Positions 47,352 to 56,761 are shown, numbered from the stretch's first letter. The stretch is DNA of 64,000 nt from Pedobacter yonginensis (GCF_003173595.1 NZ_QGNZ01000001.1:1302001-1366000), one strand, 5' to 3'. Translations and numbers: made by a program. Notes: generated by a model from the sequence alone, not told the origin.

Positions 47352-48116
47352 TTACTTATATAAAATGTCGTAAGCGAACTTCAAAATGGTTCCGAAAACG
47401 ACAATCAAAAAGAAGATTCGAACAAATTTATTGCCTTTAAGCAAAGCGAGCTTAGTGCCAAAATAAGCCCCACCTAGGTTAAAAATAGCCATGGGTATGG
47501 CATATTGAAATAAGATATGGCCTGTAGAGCTGAAATAAATAATGGCGGCCAAGTTCGTAGCCATGTTCACTATTTTTGCATGTGCACTTGCACCAATAAA
47601 ATCGAAGCCTAAAACTGCAATAAAAACAAGTATCAAAAAAGATCCTGTACCCGGCCCAATCAATCCATCGTAAAAGCCAATCAACAAACCAAAGGTTGCA
47701 GCCATTAACACCTGTTGCTTTAGGGTATGATTTTTAGCTTGATGAATGCCAAATTGTTTATTGAAATAAGTGTACAGTGCAACCAAAATCAACACCACCA
47801 AAATAATAGGCTTAATTACCGAATTGTCGATCCTGCTCACTAAGAATGCGCCCAACAGCGCGGTGCAAAAGGCCGCGCTTGCACAAGCAATCAATACCTT
47901 TAAATTAAATTTAACTTGCTTAGAATACTTAAATGCAGCTAAAGAAGTACCTGCTATGGAAGGTATTTTGGTTGTACCCAATAAGGTTGCCACGGGGTAA
48001 TGCGGTAAAATTAATAAGGTGGCAGGCGTTTGCAATAAACCGCCACCACCTACAATGGCATCAATAAAACCAGCAGCAAAAGCCACTAGGCAAAGCAAAA
48101 TCAATTCATTCACCAT
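47352..48116 (-). CDS. TSUP-family (TauE/SafE) permease
   Basis: A 254-residue membrane protein with about seven or eight helices and the TSUP start FIDAIVGGGGLLQTPATLL plus LIGFYDGLIGPGTGSFLIL in the second repeat. The family exports sulfite, sulfoacetate or related anions, but function varies. Upstream of the AlkA gene on the same strand with a 7-nt gap, so probably co-transcribed. Confidence 0.9.
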   Translation of the reverse strand: MVNELILLCLVAFAAGFIDAIVGGGGLLQTPATLLILPHYPVATLLGTTKIPSIAGTSLAAFKYSKQVKFNLKVLIACASAAFCTALLGAFLVSRIDNSVIKPIILVVLILVALYTYFNKQFGIHQAKNHTLKQQVLMAATFGLLIGFYDGLIGPGTGSFLILVFIAVLGFDFIGASAHAKIVNMATNLAAIIYFSSTGHILFQYAIPMAIFNLGGAYFGTKLALLKGNKFVRIFFLIVVFGTILKFAYDILYK

Positions 48117-48167
48117 GGGTTAGTTAGTAAATCATTTGCTTTAAAAATAGATTTTGAAACCACCTAA

Positions 48168-49940
48168 TTACATTCTTTCTGGAGAGGTAATGCCCAAAAT
48201 GAGCATACCCGTATAAATCACATCAGCTGTTTTTTTACAGAGGTTTAAACGGAACTGTTTTTCCTCCCCATCTTCCGTTTTCACAATTGGCGGCACTTCA
48301 TGGTAAAATTTATTGAAAAGCTTCGCCAGTTCGTATAAATAGTTGGCCAAACTCGCCGGACTGTAAGCCTTCGCCGCAATGGCAATTTCTGATGGATATT
48401 TGGCCAATAAAAGAATCATCTCCAACTCCACATCAGAAATACCTGAAAAATCTGCACTATTCACTGCAAATTTATATTCAGCTTTGCTTAACAGCGATTT
48501 AATTCGAGCATGTGTGTATTGGATGAATGGCCCTGTATTTCCCTGAAAATCAATACTTTCAGCAGGGTTAAACAATAACCTTTTCTTAGGCTCTACCTTT
48601 AGCAAAAAGTATTTTAAAGCACCTAAACCAATATTTTTATAAAGCTGTTCTTTATCTTCCGTTGTAAAGTCGTTAGTTTTACCAAGCTCCTCCGTTTTTT
48701 CACGGGCCGTAGTTACCATGCTTTCAATTAATTCATCGGCATCTACAACCGTCCCTTCTCGACTTTTCATTTTTCCGTTAGGCAAATCGACCATACCATA
48801 AGATAAATGATATAAACCTTTCGCCCAACTTTTGCCTAGTTTTTCTAAAATTAAGAAAAGCACTTTAAAGTGATAATCTTGCTCATTACCAACTACATAA
48901 ATCGACTCATCCATGTTAAAATCGTCGTGTTTCATTTCCGCAGTACCTAAATCCTGAGTAATGTAAACCGAAGTTCCGTCGGCACGCAACACCAATTTTT
49001 GATCCAAGCCATCGGCTGTTAAGTCAATCCATACCGAGCCATCTTCCTTTTTAAAGAAAACACCCTTAGCCAAACCTTCATCAACCGTATCTTTCCCTAA
49101 TAAATAGGTATTGCTTTCATAGTAAAACTTATCGAAATCAACGCCAAGGTTTTTATAAGTTACATTAAAGCCAGCATAAACCCATTCATTCATGGTTTTC
49201 CAAAGCGAAACCACCTCCTCATCACCCTGCTCCCATTTCAAAAGCATTTGTTGTGCCTCTTTAATCAGCGGAGCGTTTTTCTTCGCTTCATCTTCGGTTT
49301 GTCCTTCAGCCTTTAAAGCCTCAATTTCTTTCTTATATTCCTGATCAAAAATGACATAATATTTGCCCACCAAATGATCGCCCTTTAAACCCGAGCTTTC
49401 TGGTGTTTCGCCATTACCCCACTTTTGCCAAGCCAACATCGATTTACAAATGTGGATGCCCCGATCGTTCACTAAATTTACCTTTACCACATCGTAACCA
49501 TAGGCCTTCAGTAGTTCAGAAACAGAATAACCCAATAAATTATTACGCACATGCCCAAGGTGAAGCGGTTTGTTGGTATTTGGTGAAGAATATTCTACCA
49601 TTACCTTCTTGCCGTTTGAAGGGTAAACTCCAAAATCTGGACTTAAAATCTCATTATTAAACTGCTTGATGAAATAACTTTCGGCAATGCTCAAATTTAA
49701 AAAGCCTTTTACCACATTAAATTTGGTAACCTCTTCAACATGGCTTTGTAAGAATGTACCAATCTCATTTGCAGTTTGTTCGGGCGATTTTTTAGAGAAC
49801 TTGGTAATTGGAAATACCACGATGGTTACCTGACCTTCAAATTCCTTACGGGTATCTTGTATATTGATTACACTTTCAGCAACTTCTTCCTTATAAAGCT
49901 CAAGGATGGCTTTCTGTGTTTCGGTAATAATAAAATTCAT
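48168..49940 (-). CDS. argS: Arginyl-tRNA synthetase
   Basis: A 590-residue class I synthetase, starting at the ATG 49940 (a longer frame reaches 50036 but adds a non-homologous segment). The HIGH motif is HLGH in NTNKPLHLGHVRNNLLG; the KMSKS motif appears as GKMKSREG; the C-terminus ends SPERM, with the conserved ERM. Divergent from the arginine deiminase-like gene. Confidence 0.97.
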   Translation of the reverse strand: MNFIITETQKAILELYKEEVAESVINIQDTRKEFEGQVTIVVFPITKFSKKSPEQTANEIGTFLQSHVEEVTKFNVVKGFLNLSIAESYFIKQFNNEILSPDFGVYPSNGKKVMVEYSSPNTNKPLHLGHVRNNLLGYSVSELLKAYGYDVVKVNLVNDRGIHICKSMLAWQKWGNGETPESSGLKGDHLVGKYYVIFDQEYKKEIEALKAEGQTEDEAKKNAPLIKEAQQMLLKWEQGDEEVVSLWKTMNEWVYAGFNVTYKNLGVDFDKFYYESNTYLLGKDTVDEGLAKGVFFKKEDGSVWIDLTADGLDQKLVLRADGTSVYITQDLGTAEMKHDDFNMDESIYVVGNEQDYHFKVLFLILEKLGKSWAKGLYHLSYGMVDLPNGKMKSREGTVVDADELIESMVTTAREKTEELGKTNDFTTEDKEQLYKNIGLGALKYFLLKVEPKKRLLFNPAESIDFQGNTGPFIQYTHARIKSLLSKAEYKFAVNSADFSGISDVELEMILLLAKYPSEIAIAAKAYSPASLANYLYELAKLFNKFYHEVPPIVKTEDGEEKQFRLNLCKKTADVIYTGMLILGITSPERM

Positions 49941-50021
49941 GCTGTAAAAATAGGGATTAAAGCGGAAAGCTGAAAGACAAAACCCAAAAGCATTTTGATA
50001 CCGAATACGCACATCAGTTAC

Positions 50022-50051
50022 TTGATACTCCACCAAATTCTAATAGCTTTG
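50022..50051 (+). promoter_or_regulatory. Bacteroidetes-type promoter of the arginine deiminase-like gene
   Basis: TTG at 50022-50024, 19-nt spacer and TAGCTTTG at 50044-50051 match the Bacteroidetes housekeeping sigma pattern (-33 TTG, -7 TAnnTTTG). The expected transcript start is about 10 nt before the ATG at 50068. Confidence 0.6.
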
Positions 50052-50067
50052 TAACAACTAAATATTC

Positions 50068-51513
50068 ATGAGCGGACAAAATCAAAATTTCAAAGTCAAC
50101 GTAAAGACCGAAATCGGTAGGTTGCGTAAATTGTTAATCCATAGTCCAGATAGTGGCTTGGGCAAGGTTGTACCCTCAAAAGCCCAAGATTGGCTTTTTG
50201 AAGATATTGTACATTTAGATACAATCCGCAAGGGGGAGTACGATTATTACATCAAATTATTAATGTATTTTCTCGATCCCGAAAAAATTAAGGGGAAATT
50301 GGCTAAAATCGATTCAGAAGAAGACAATCGTAACTTTTACAAACCCAACCATCCTGATTTCCACAACTCAAAGTCTGTCATAGAAATTCAGAATTTGTTG
50401 AGTGAAATGTTGGAGGATAAATCCATCCGGGAGAAGTTAGTCGCAGCAGTTTGTGCCATTGAGGGCTGCACGTATCAGGTTCAAATTGAGTTAACCAATA
50501 CCGATCCGAAGCAATTGGCAGAAATTTTAATTTCAGGAACGCTGGCGAACGATACCATGATTTTTGCGCCCATCCCAAATTTAATTTTTACCCGAGATGT
50601 AGGCACCACCATTAACAATCACATTCTACTGAACAAACCCGCAAAAAAAGCCCGCGTACGCGAAACCCTTTTAATGCGCTATATTTTCTTCAACCACCCA
50701 CTTTTTGAAGCGTATCAAAACAACATTTTGGAAATTCCAGATGTTACCATGCATTTCCTTCGCCCAGGCGATGAACCCGCTTTCAGCACCACTTTAGAAG
50801 GCGGTGATGTGATGATGGTAAGCCCCAACCACGTGCTCATCGGTTGCAGTGAAAGAACTTCAGAACATGGTGCAAATGAGGCCATTAAGTTACTTTTCGA
50901 TCAGGATGTAGTAGAAAAGGTAACGGTAGTTAAAATTCCAAGTAAACGCGATTACATGCACCTTGATACAGTTTTTACGCAGGTTAAGCGCGATACATGG
51001 GTTATATTGAACTCTATAGCACATACACCAAAGTACAACCCTTACGAGCCAATAAACTTTTTAAAAGAACCCGATAAATTGGAAGCTACCACAGCCATTC
51101 AGTTTAACAAGTCGAACCCACAAGAGCCCAAACATTTTGAACATGTAGAAGCATTGTTGAACGACATTAGCCAAAATGATTTAAAGTGCACTGAGCCAAC
51201 CAAAATTATTTATAGCGGCAACAATCAGTTTCCATACGATTCGAGAGAACAGTGGACGGACTCTTGCAACCTATTGGCCATTAAAGAAGGCGTTGTTTTA
51301 GGCTATGACCGAAACGACAAAACCGTAGATGCTTTTAAAGATGCTGGTTTTGATGTAGTTGATGTAAAAGATTTAATTCAGGATTTAGAAAGTGGCAAAG
51401 CAAATGCAGAAACCCTAACCGATACATTAATTTTGATGCCATCGGCAGAATTATCCAGGGCTCGCGGCGGATTCCATTGCATGAGCTTACCCATCTGTAG
51501 AGACGATTTATAA
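50068..51513 (+). CDS. Arginine deiminase/amidinotransferase-superfamily protein
   Basis: A 481-residue guanidino-group-modifying enzyme. Seen: EIGRLRKLLIHSPDSGLGKV, LIFTRDVGTTINNHILLNK, EGGDVMMVS, SERTSEHGANEA, MHLDTVFTQV and the C-terminal GGFHCMSLP with the catalytic cysteine. Most likely it hydrolyses arginine to citrulline and ammonia, but it is longer than classical ArcA and no arcB/arcC is near, so a different guanidino substrate is possible. It is followed by ctlX and arginine decarboxylase. Confidence 0.82.
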   Translation: MSGQNQNFKVNVKTEIGRLRKLLIHSPDSGLGKVVPSKAQDWLFEDIVHLDTIRKGEYDYYIKLLMYFLDPEKIKGKLAKIDSEEDNRNFYKPNHPDFHNSKSVIEIQNLLSEMLEDKSIREKLVAAVCAIEGCTYQVQIELTNTDPKQLAEILISGTLANDTMIFAPIPNLIFTRDVGTTINNHILLNKPAKKARVRETLLMRYIFFNHPLFEAYQNNILEIPDVTMHFLRPGDEPAFSTTLEGGDVMMVSPNHVLIGCSERTSEHGANEAIKLLFDQDVVEKVTVVKIPSKRDYMHLDTVFTQVKRDTWVILNSIAHTPKYNPYEPINFLKEPDKLEATTAIQFNKSNPQEPKHFEHVEALLNDISQNDLKCTEPTKIIYSGNNQFPYDSREQWTDSCNLLAIKEGVVLGYDRNDKTVDAFKDAGFDVVDVKDLIQDLESGKANAETLTDTLILMPSAELSRARGGFHCMSLPICRDDL

Positions 51514-51599
51514 GTCGAAATGTAAAAGCAAATTCAGCATCACTCCATAATTCCGTGAAAACTGCATACTTTACATCAGCAACCTGTTAACGTACTTTA

Positions 51600-51897
51600 C
51601 ACTAGAAACAAAATGCTTGCTACTCAATACTTGCCACTCGATAATAGCTACTTGAAACTTGATACTTGATACTCTATGCTTGATACCCGATACTAAATGC
51701 TTGCTACTTGATACTCTACACCTGATACTCTACGCTTGATACCCGATACTTAATACTTAATACTTGATACTCTACACCTGATACTCTACGCTTGATACCC
51801 GATACTTAATACTTTATACTTAATACTCGACACTTGATACTCAATACTTGATACTTGATACTAAATACTCAATACTTAATACCCAACACCCGCAACA
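51600..51897. repeat. Degenerate TACTTGATAC-type minisatellite upstream of ctlX
   Basis: About 300 bp made of variants of a 10-12-nt word (tacttgatact, cttgatacccg, acttaatactt). Within it 51705-51758 is repeated exactly at 51761-51814 (54 nt, period 56), so there was a recent tandem duplication. It ends right at the ctlX ATG (51898). Confidence 0.85.
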
Positions 51898-52809
51898 ATG
51901 CAAACCACCAACCATATCTTAATGATCCGCCCTGTTGATTTTAAGTTCAATGAGCAAACGGCGGCAAACAATAAATTTCAAATCGCATCAACAGCTAGCG
52001 ACGTACAAACGCAAGCTTTACAAGAATTTGATGCTTTTGCTGCTATGCTTCGTGCAAACGGCGTAGATGTAACAATAGTGGACGATACTTTGCAACCGGA
52101 AACTCCTGACTCAATTTTCCCTAACAATTGGGTTTCCTTCCATGAAGATGGCTCCGTTTTTCTATATCCTATGTTTTCAGAGAACAGAAGACTAGAGCGC
52201 AGAAGTGAAATTTTGGAAGAATTAAAAGGCAAATTTGAGGTTAACCACGTTAGCGACATCAGCTTCTACGAAAATCAGCATGCCTTTTTAGAAGGTACTG
52301 GGAGCATGGTTTTGGATCGCACAAACAAAATTGCCTATGCCTGTTTAAGCGTGCGCACCGATGAGGAAGTGTTGAATAACTTTTGCATGTTAACAGGCTA
52401 TCAACCCGTTGCTTTTCAGGCAGTTGACAGTACCAATTTTCCTATCTACCATACCAACGTAATGATGTGCATTGGCGATAAATTTGCTGTTATTTGTTTA
52501 GATAGCATTAAAAACGAAGAAGAAAGACAACATGTGGCCTTAACGTTGGTGGATAGCGGAAAGCAGATTATAGAAATTACGCTCGAGCAAATGAATCGTT
52601 TCGCTGGCAATATGTTACAAGTTTCGAATGCGGATAATGAAAGCCTGTTGGTGATGTCGGAGCAAGCCTATTTATCCTTAACAGAAGAACAGATTAGTTC
52701 ACTGGCTAAGTATTGCAGAATGATACATGCGCCACTTTACACCATCGAGAAAAATGGTGGCGGAAGCGCCAGATGTATGCTTGCCGAAATCCATTTGCCC
52801 TTGAAATAG
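51898..52809 (+). CDS. ctlX: Citrulline utilization hydrolase CtlX-type
   Basis: A 303-residue guanidine-modifying-fold protein: ILMIRPVDFKFNEQTAANN, DSIFPNNWVSFHEDGSVFLYPM, ENRRLERRSEI, and the C-terminal GGGSARCMLAEIHLP with the catalytic cysteine. CtlX proteins are reported to hydrolyse citrulline (to ornithine), and are common in Bacteroidetes next to argininosuccinate or arginine genes. The repeat upstream occupies the expected promoter region, leaving the promoter unclear. Confidence 0.87.
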   Translation: MQTTNHILMIRPVDFKFNEQTAANNKFQIASTASDVQTQALQEFDAFAAMLRANGVDVTIVDDTLQPETPDSIFPNNWVSFHEDGSVFLYPMFSENRRLERRSEILEELKGKFEVNHVSDISFYENQHAFLEGTGSMVLDRTNKIAYACLSVRTDEEVLNNFCMLTGYQPVAFQAVDSTNFPIYHTNVMMCIGDKFAVICLDSIKNEEERQHVALTLVDSGKQIIEITLEQMNRFAGNMLQVSNADNESLLVMSEQAYLSLTEEQISSLAKYCRMIHAPLYTIEKNGGGSARCMLAEIHLPLK

Positions 52810-52968
52810 TTAGGTGCTTTACTCGGAACAGCGCGTTATATTTTGGTAGAAAACAATTGCCTAAAAACTTTGTCTTAAACCCAAGCGTTTCCCAACAGTA
52901 AAAATATTTTGAATAAGGATTAATTCTCGATTTAAAATTACATTTTTGCAAAAATTATTTAAAAGTAA

Positions 52969-54357
52969 ATGCAGAGTTACTCAGAATTTCTTGATCTAAG
53001 TGTTGGCTTTCCACAGGAAGGATTCGATGTTATAGATGATGAATTATATTTTCAGGATTTAAACCTGATGGAAATGATTGAAACCTATGGTACTCCCCTA
53101 CGTTTCACGTACTTACCAATGGTGAGCAAGAAAATTCAACAAGCGAAGATTCTATTCCAAACTGCCATTTTAAAGAACAATTACCGTGGTGATTATAAAT
53201 ATTGCTACTGTACAAAAAGTTCTCACTTTAGACATATTGTTGAAGAAGCCCTAAAAAACAATATTCACTTAGAAACTTCTTCAGCATTTGATATGCCAAT
53301 GGTTGACGCACTGGAGAAAAAAGGGCATTTAACAAAAGAAACAACCATCATTTGCAACGGCTTTAAAACCTATCAATACAAGCAATATATTATTGATATG
53401 CTGCATGATGGCTATAAAAACATCATCCCAGTACTTGATAATAAGGAGGAATTTAACCTTTTTGATGATGAGGTTGATATTGATACGCCATGTAATTTAG
53501 GGATCCGTATAGCGGCCGAGGAACAACCAGATTCTCAGTTCTATACCTCGCGTTTGGGCGTTCGTATGGAAGATATTATTGATTTCTACAATAACAAAAT
53601 CGTTCATAATCCTAATTTCCGCGTAAAACTATTGCACTTCTTCATTAATTCAGGAATCACCGATTCGCCATATTATTGGAATGAGCTAGAAAAGTATGTA
53701 ACGCTTTATTGTAAGTTCAAAAAAATCAATCCAGATTTAGATACTTTGGATATTGGTGGCGGAATGCCATTTAAAGATTCATTGGTTTTCGATTTCGATT
53801 ACGAGTATATGGTAAACGAAATTGTAAAGCGGATTAAAGAAATCTGTGCCATCCACGATGTTATGGAGCCAGATATCATTACCGAATTTGGCAAATATAC
53901 CGTTGCTGAAGCATCAGGAATTTTATATAAAGTTTTAGGCAGAAAACAACAAAACGACCGCGAGCGTTGGTTAATGCTAGATGGATCTTTCATCACCAAC
54001 CTACCCGATGTTTGGGCACTAAATCAAAAATACATATTATTGCCAATTAACAATTGGGATGCTGAATATGAGCGTGTTAACTTAGGAGGAATCACCTGCG
54101 ATGGTCAAGATTACTACAATCAAGAAGCACATATGAACAGTGTATTCATGCCGAAAACGCGTAAAGTTCAGTACCTTGGTTTCTTCCACACAGGCGCCTA
54201 TCAAGAGGTGTTGAGTGGCTACGGAGGCATACATCACTGCTTATTGCCAAGTCCGAAACATGTATTAATTCGCAGAAACCGAGATGAAAGCTTCAATTTT
54301 GAGGTTTTTGGCGAGGAACAAAATAGTAAACAAGTGTTGAAGATTTTAGGCTACTAA
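52969..54357 (+). CDS. speA: Arginine decarboxylase (PLP, alanine racemase-like fold)
   Basis: A 462-residue group IV decarboxylase, shorter than E. coli SpeA but typical for Bacteroidetes. The PLP lysine is in YKYCYCTKSSHF, the phosphate-binding glycines in LDIGGGMPF, and ITEFGKYTVAEASG and GAYQEVLSGYGGIHHCL form the C-terminal barrel. It makes agmatine, the first step to putrescine and spermidine. It has its own terminator at 54418-54454. The gene symbol is by function. Confidence 0.85.
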   Translation: MQSYSEFLDLSVGFPQEGFDVIDDELYFQDLNLMEMIETYGTPLRFTYLPMVSKKIQQAKILFQTAILKNNYRGDYKYCYCTKSSHFRHIVEEALKNNIHLETSSAFDMPMVDALEKKGHLTKETTIICNGFKTYQYKQYIIDMLHDGYKNIIPVLDNKEEFNLFDDEVDIDTPCNLGIRIAAEEQPDSQFYTSRLGVRMEDIIDFYNNKIVHNPNFRVKLLHFFINSGITDSPYYWNELEKYVTLYCKFKKINPDLDTLDIGGGMPFKDSLVFDFDYEYMVNEIVKRIKEICAIHDVMEPDIITEFGKYTVAEASGILYKVLGRKQQNDRERWLMLDGSFITNLPDVWALNQKYILLPINNWDAEYERVNLGGITCDGQDYYNQEAHMNSVFMPKTRKVQYLGFFHTGAYQEVLSGYGGIHHCLLPSPKHVLIRRNRDESFNFEVFGEEQNSKQVLKILGY

Positions 54358-54417
54358 TTTAATTGGCCGTTTTTTAGCTTAGAATTAGCTAGAAAAGTCA
54401 ATTCTGCATTAAATGAT

Positions 54418-54454
54418 AAAATACCCTAGTTTTTTTAACCGGGGTATTTTTTTT
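54418..54454 (+). terminator. Rho-independent terminator of the arginine decarboxylase gene
   Basis: AAAATACCC (54418-54426) pairs with GGGTATTTT (54442-54450), 9 bp, and is followed by T residues. It lies 60 bp after the decarboxylase stop and 11 bp before the DUF433 start. Confidence 0.85.
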
Positions 54455-54461
54455 ATATTTG
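54454..54461 (+). promoter_or_regulatory. Possible -7 box for the DUF433/DUF5615 pair
   Basis: TATATTTG matches the Bacteroidetes -7 pattern exactly but ends only 3 nt before the ATG at 54465. If used, the mRNA would be nearly leaderless. The -33 region falls inside the terminator. Confidence 0.3.
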
Positions 54462-54464
54462 AGT

Positions 54465-54701
54465 ATGGCTGATGAACAAAACAAATTGCTAGAAAGGATA
54501 ACGATAATCGAAGGATTGATGGGTGGAAAGCCTACAATCAGAGGTAATCGCTTTACGGTAATTGACATCCTAGAGCTCCTATCTTCTGGAATGACAAATG
54601 AAGAAATTTTAGAGGAACATCCCATCCTCGAACGTGATGATATTAAAGCAGCTTTGCTTTTTAGCGCTAGACAACTCAGGGATGACTACATTTACGAATA
54701 A
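54465..54701 (+). CDS. DUF433 antitoxin-like protein
   Basis: A 78-residue protein: LLERITIIEGLMGGKPTIRGNR, the DUF433 sequence with the winged-helix HTH continued in DILELLSSGMTNEEILEE. DUF433 proteins pair with PIN-like DUF5615 partners as toxin-antitoxin modules. The ATG at 54465 is preferred to a TTG at 54459. Its 3' end overlaps the toxin gene by 20 bp. Confidence 0.85.
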   Translation: MADEQNKLLERITIIEGLMGGKPTIRGNRFTVIDILELLSSGMTNEEILEEHPILERDDIKAALLFSARQLRDDYIYE

Positions 54702-55041
54702 TTGGGAATTTTGGTTAGACGAAAATATCTCCCCTATAATATCTAAATGGTTAATGGATGAAATCAAGATTAAATGCATTTCATTCCATCTACTAACGCT
54801 AAATCAAACGCCTGATTTGGAAGTTTACCATCTGGCCCGTAACAAAAAAAAAGTTATTATAATCTCTAAAGACGAGGATTACCGAGAACTGGTAGCTTGG
54901 AAAGGTGCGCCCCCTAAGTTAATCGCAATTAAATTCGGAAACTGTCCAAGCCGCCTATTCTGGGAAAAGCTTAAAACTGAAATTTACGATGCCATCGACA
55001 AACTAATCTATGGAGATTTAGATATATTTGACATAAAATAA
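54682..55041 (+). CDS. DUF5615 PIN-like toxin
   Basis: A 119-residue protein beginning MTTFTNNWEFWLDENISPII with the acidic LDEN of DUF5615 and later IIISKDEDYRELV; both supply the acidic residues of PIN-type RNases. It probably cleaves RNA when unbalanced by the DUF433 partner. The start at 54682 matches the family; a longer frame from 54634 lies inside the antitoxin gene. Confidence 0.82.
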   Translation: MTTFTNNWEFWLDENISPIISKWLMDEIKIKCISFHLLTLNQTPDLEVYHLARNKKKVIIISKDEDYRELVAWKGAPPKLIAIKFGNCPSRLFWEKLKTEIYDAIDKLIYGDLDIFDIK

Positions 55042-55047
55042 TATCAT

Positions 55048-55935
55048 ATGAAATTCGGACAAGTTGAAGATCCATCGATTATAGATTTCAAGCTCCCAAG
55101 TGATGCACCACAAACGGAAGCTATTTTAAAAGCCAATAAATCTAAACAAAACTTTCATGCATCCGTAGGCTGTGCAAAATGGAACAAAGCAGACCTCAAG
55201 GGCTTCTATCCAAAAGGCACGAAAGATGAACTCACCTACTATTCAACTCAGTTTAATTCAATTGAATTAAATGCCACTTTTTATGGCATGCCGAGCAGTG
55301 AGCAAGTGATTACCTGGACGCAAAAAACACCAGCTGATTTCAAATTTTTTCCAAAATTAACCAATACAGTTAGTCACTTTAAAAGACTAATTAACGTAAA
55401 AGAACCCGTTGAACAATTCTGCGATGCCATTAGTAATTTTGAAGATAAGCTAGGCATGGCCTTTCTACAGCTTCACGACAACTTTAAACCGAAAGATTTT
55501 GAAAGGCTTAAAATTGTAATAAATGAATTTCCAAAAGTAATTCCACTAGGGGTTGAAGTTAGAAATGCAGAATGGTTTTCAAACCCAACGATAGCAAACG
55601 AATTTGCAGAATTATTTGAGCAAAATGGCATTGCGAATATTATTGTAGATACCGCAGGAAGAAGAGATATGCTGCACATGCGTTTAACAACACCTACCGC
55701 ATTTGTACGCTACGTTGGCGCAAACCATGAAAGTGATTACGCTCGATTAGACGAATGGGTAGATCGCATCGTTAAATGGAAAGAACAAGGTTTGCAAAAC
55801 TTGTATTTCTTCGTACATCAAAATGTAGAGTTGGCTTCGCCTCTGCTTTCGGCCTATTTTATTGAAAAATTAAACAAAGCCACAGGAACAGACCTGAAAA
55901 TTCCAGTAATGGGAAACCCACCAAGCTTATTTTAA
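55048..55935 (+). CDS. DUF72-domain protein
   Basis: A 295-residue TIM-barrel-like protein of the DUF72 (YecE) family: ASVGCAKWNKADLKGFYP, FNSIELNATFYGMPS, FKFFPKLTNTVSHFKRL, and VRYVGANHESDYARLDEWV. Function unknown; relatives may handle metals or nucleotides. It starts 6 nt after the DUF5615 stop, so may be read together with that pair although it is a widespread chromosomal gene. Confidence 0.9.
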   Translation: MKFGQVEDPSIIDFKLPSDAPQTEAILKANKSKQNFHASVGCAKWNKADLKGFYPKGTKDELTYYSTQFNSIELNATFYGMPSSEQVITWTQKTPADFKFFPKLTNTVSHFKRLINVKEPVEQFCDAISNFEDKLGMAFLQLHDNFKPKDFERLKIVINEFPKVIPLGVEVRNAEWFSNPTIANEFAELFEQNGIANIIVDTAGRRDMLHMRLTTPTAFVRYVGANHESDYARLDEWVDRIVKWKEQGLQNLYFFVHQNVELASPLLSAYFIEKLNKATGTDLKIPVMGNPPSLF

Positions 55936-56006
55936 TTTTCATTTAGATTTCCGACGTTCCTCAATTGCAGGCTTGTCTGTACGTTATTTCTACCGTATTA
56001 AGCTAT

Positions 56007-56092
56007 CGCCATTTCGACCGCAGTGGAGAAATCCTTGAACTTTGCTAATTTAAAGATCTCTCCGTTCCGCTGCGCTCCAGTCGAGATGACGG
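56007..56092. repeat. Palindromic REP-like element (copy B)
   Basis: Both arms present: ccatttcgaccgcagtggag on the left and ctgcgctccagtcgagatga on the right, with a spacer including gatctctccgttccg. Closest to copy A at 29325-29418. Confidence 0.7.
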
Positions 56093-56163
56093 ATTACAGA
56101 AAGTGCGCTCCAATCGAGCCGAACGGATTACCGACGCGTCATTTCTACCGTATTAAAGCGTTG

Positions 56164-56199
56164 TCATTTCGACCACAGTGGAGAAATCCTTGAACTTTG
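56164..56199. repeat. REP-like half element (copy C)
   Basis: Only the left arm, tcatttcgaccacagtggag, followed by aaatccttgaactttgg, as in copy B. Confidence 0.55.
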
Positions 56200-56257
56200 G
56201 AAGAAAAAACACAAAGCTCCACGGCAGAGAAAACATTTCTAGACCAAAATGATAGAA

Positions 56258-56761
56258 TTAGCTAGAAATTCTCTTATAAATGGATTCAGTAGCTTTAGCC
56301 TCCTCTCCTTCAGGAGAAATATTATAAGCTGTAAAAACGATTTCATTCTGATTAATAATTTGTAGCTCAGTCTTCCATCCCCAAGGCAAATCTCCATATT
56401 CGGGACTACCATAACTGCCAACAATGGAAAATCCATCAGTCGAGGCATCACCAGTTGAAAGCATAATTTGAGTTCCCATGTGAAAACTATCAATCCAACT
56501 TGCAGTAAATTTCTGATATGGAATATCAAAACCAATAATCATTTTTCCTTCATAAAACTTACCATCTAAGGTACCCTGATAATCAAAGGAAATAAACCGT
56601 CCACCTAAAATGGAAGAAATTACAGCAGTTGAAGGAGATTCATCTGATAAGATATTTGGTTCAAACCAAGTTTTGGTATTGCCGGTCCAATTGCCGATCA
56701 AGTCCGATAGTCGCTTATGTGCACCATCAGTTAAAGATTGTTCAAATTTACTTTTAGCCAT
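56258..56761 (-). CDS. DUF1579-family protein
   Basis: A 167-residue protein with the lipocalin-like pattern of DUF1579: LSDLIGNWTGNTKTWFEP, ISSILGGRFISFDYQG and SWIDSFHMGTQIMLSTG. No signal peptide. Function unknown. Flanked on both sides by repeat-rich non-coding DNA. Confidence 0.82.
   Translation of the reverse strand: MAKSKFEQSLTDGAHKRLSDLIGNWTGNTKTWFEPNILSDESPSTAVISSILGGRFISFDYQGTLDGKFYEGKMIIGFDIPYQKFTASWIDSFHMGTQIMLSTGDASTDGFSIVGSYGSPEYGDLPWGWKTELQIINQNEIVFTAYNISPEGEEAKATESIYKRISS

Larger units (their letters stand above)
55936..56257. other. Intergenic region with REP-like elements
   Basis: No gene. The stretch holds REP-like copies B and C (56007-56092 and 56164-56199). The block tatttctaccgtattaa(gc) through ctttg occurs twice (about 55984-56044 and 56140-56199), showing local duplication. 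Confidence 0.6.

Noticed and set aside
49941..50036. 32-codon N-terminal extension of ArgRS
   Set aside because: The added residues are not part of the arginyl-tRNA synthetase fold and run into the promoter region of the divergent gene.
51600..51897. CRISPR-like array
   Set aside because: The short units are contiguous and degenerate, with no unique spacers of constant length and no cas genes nearby.
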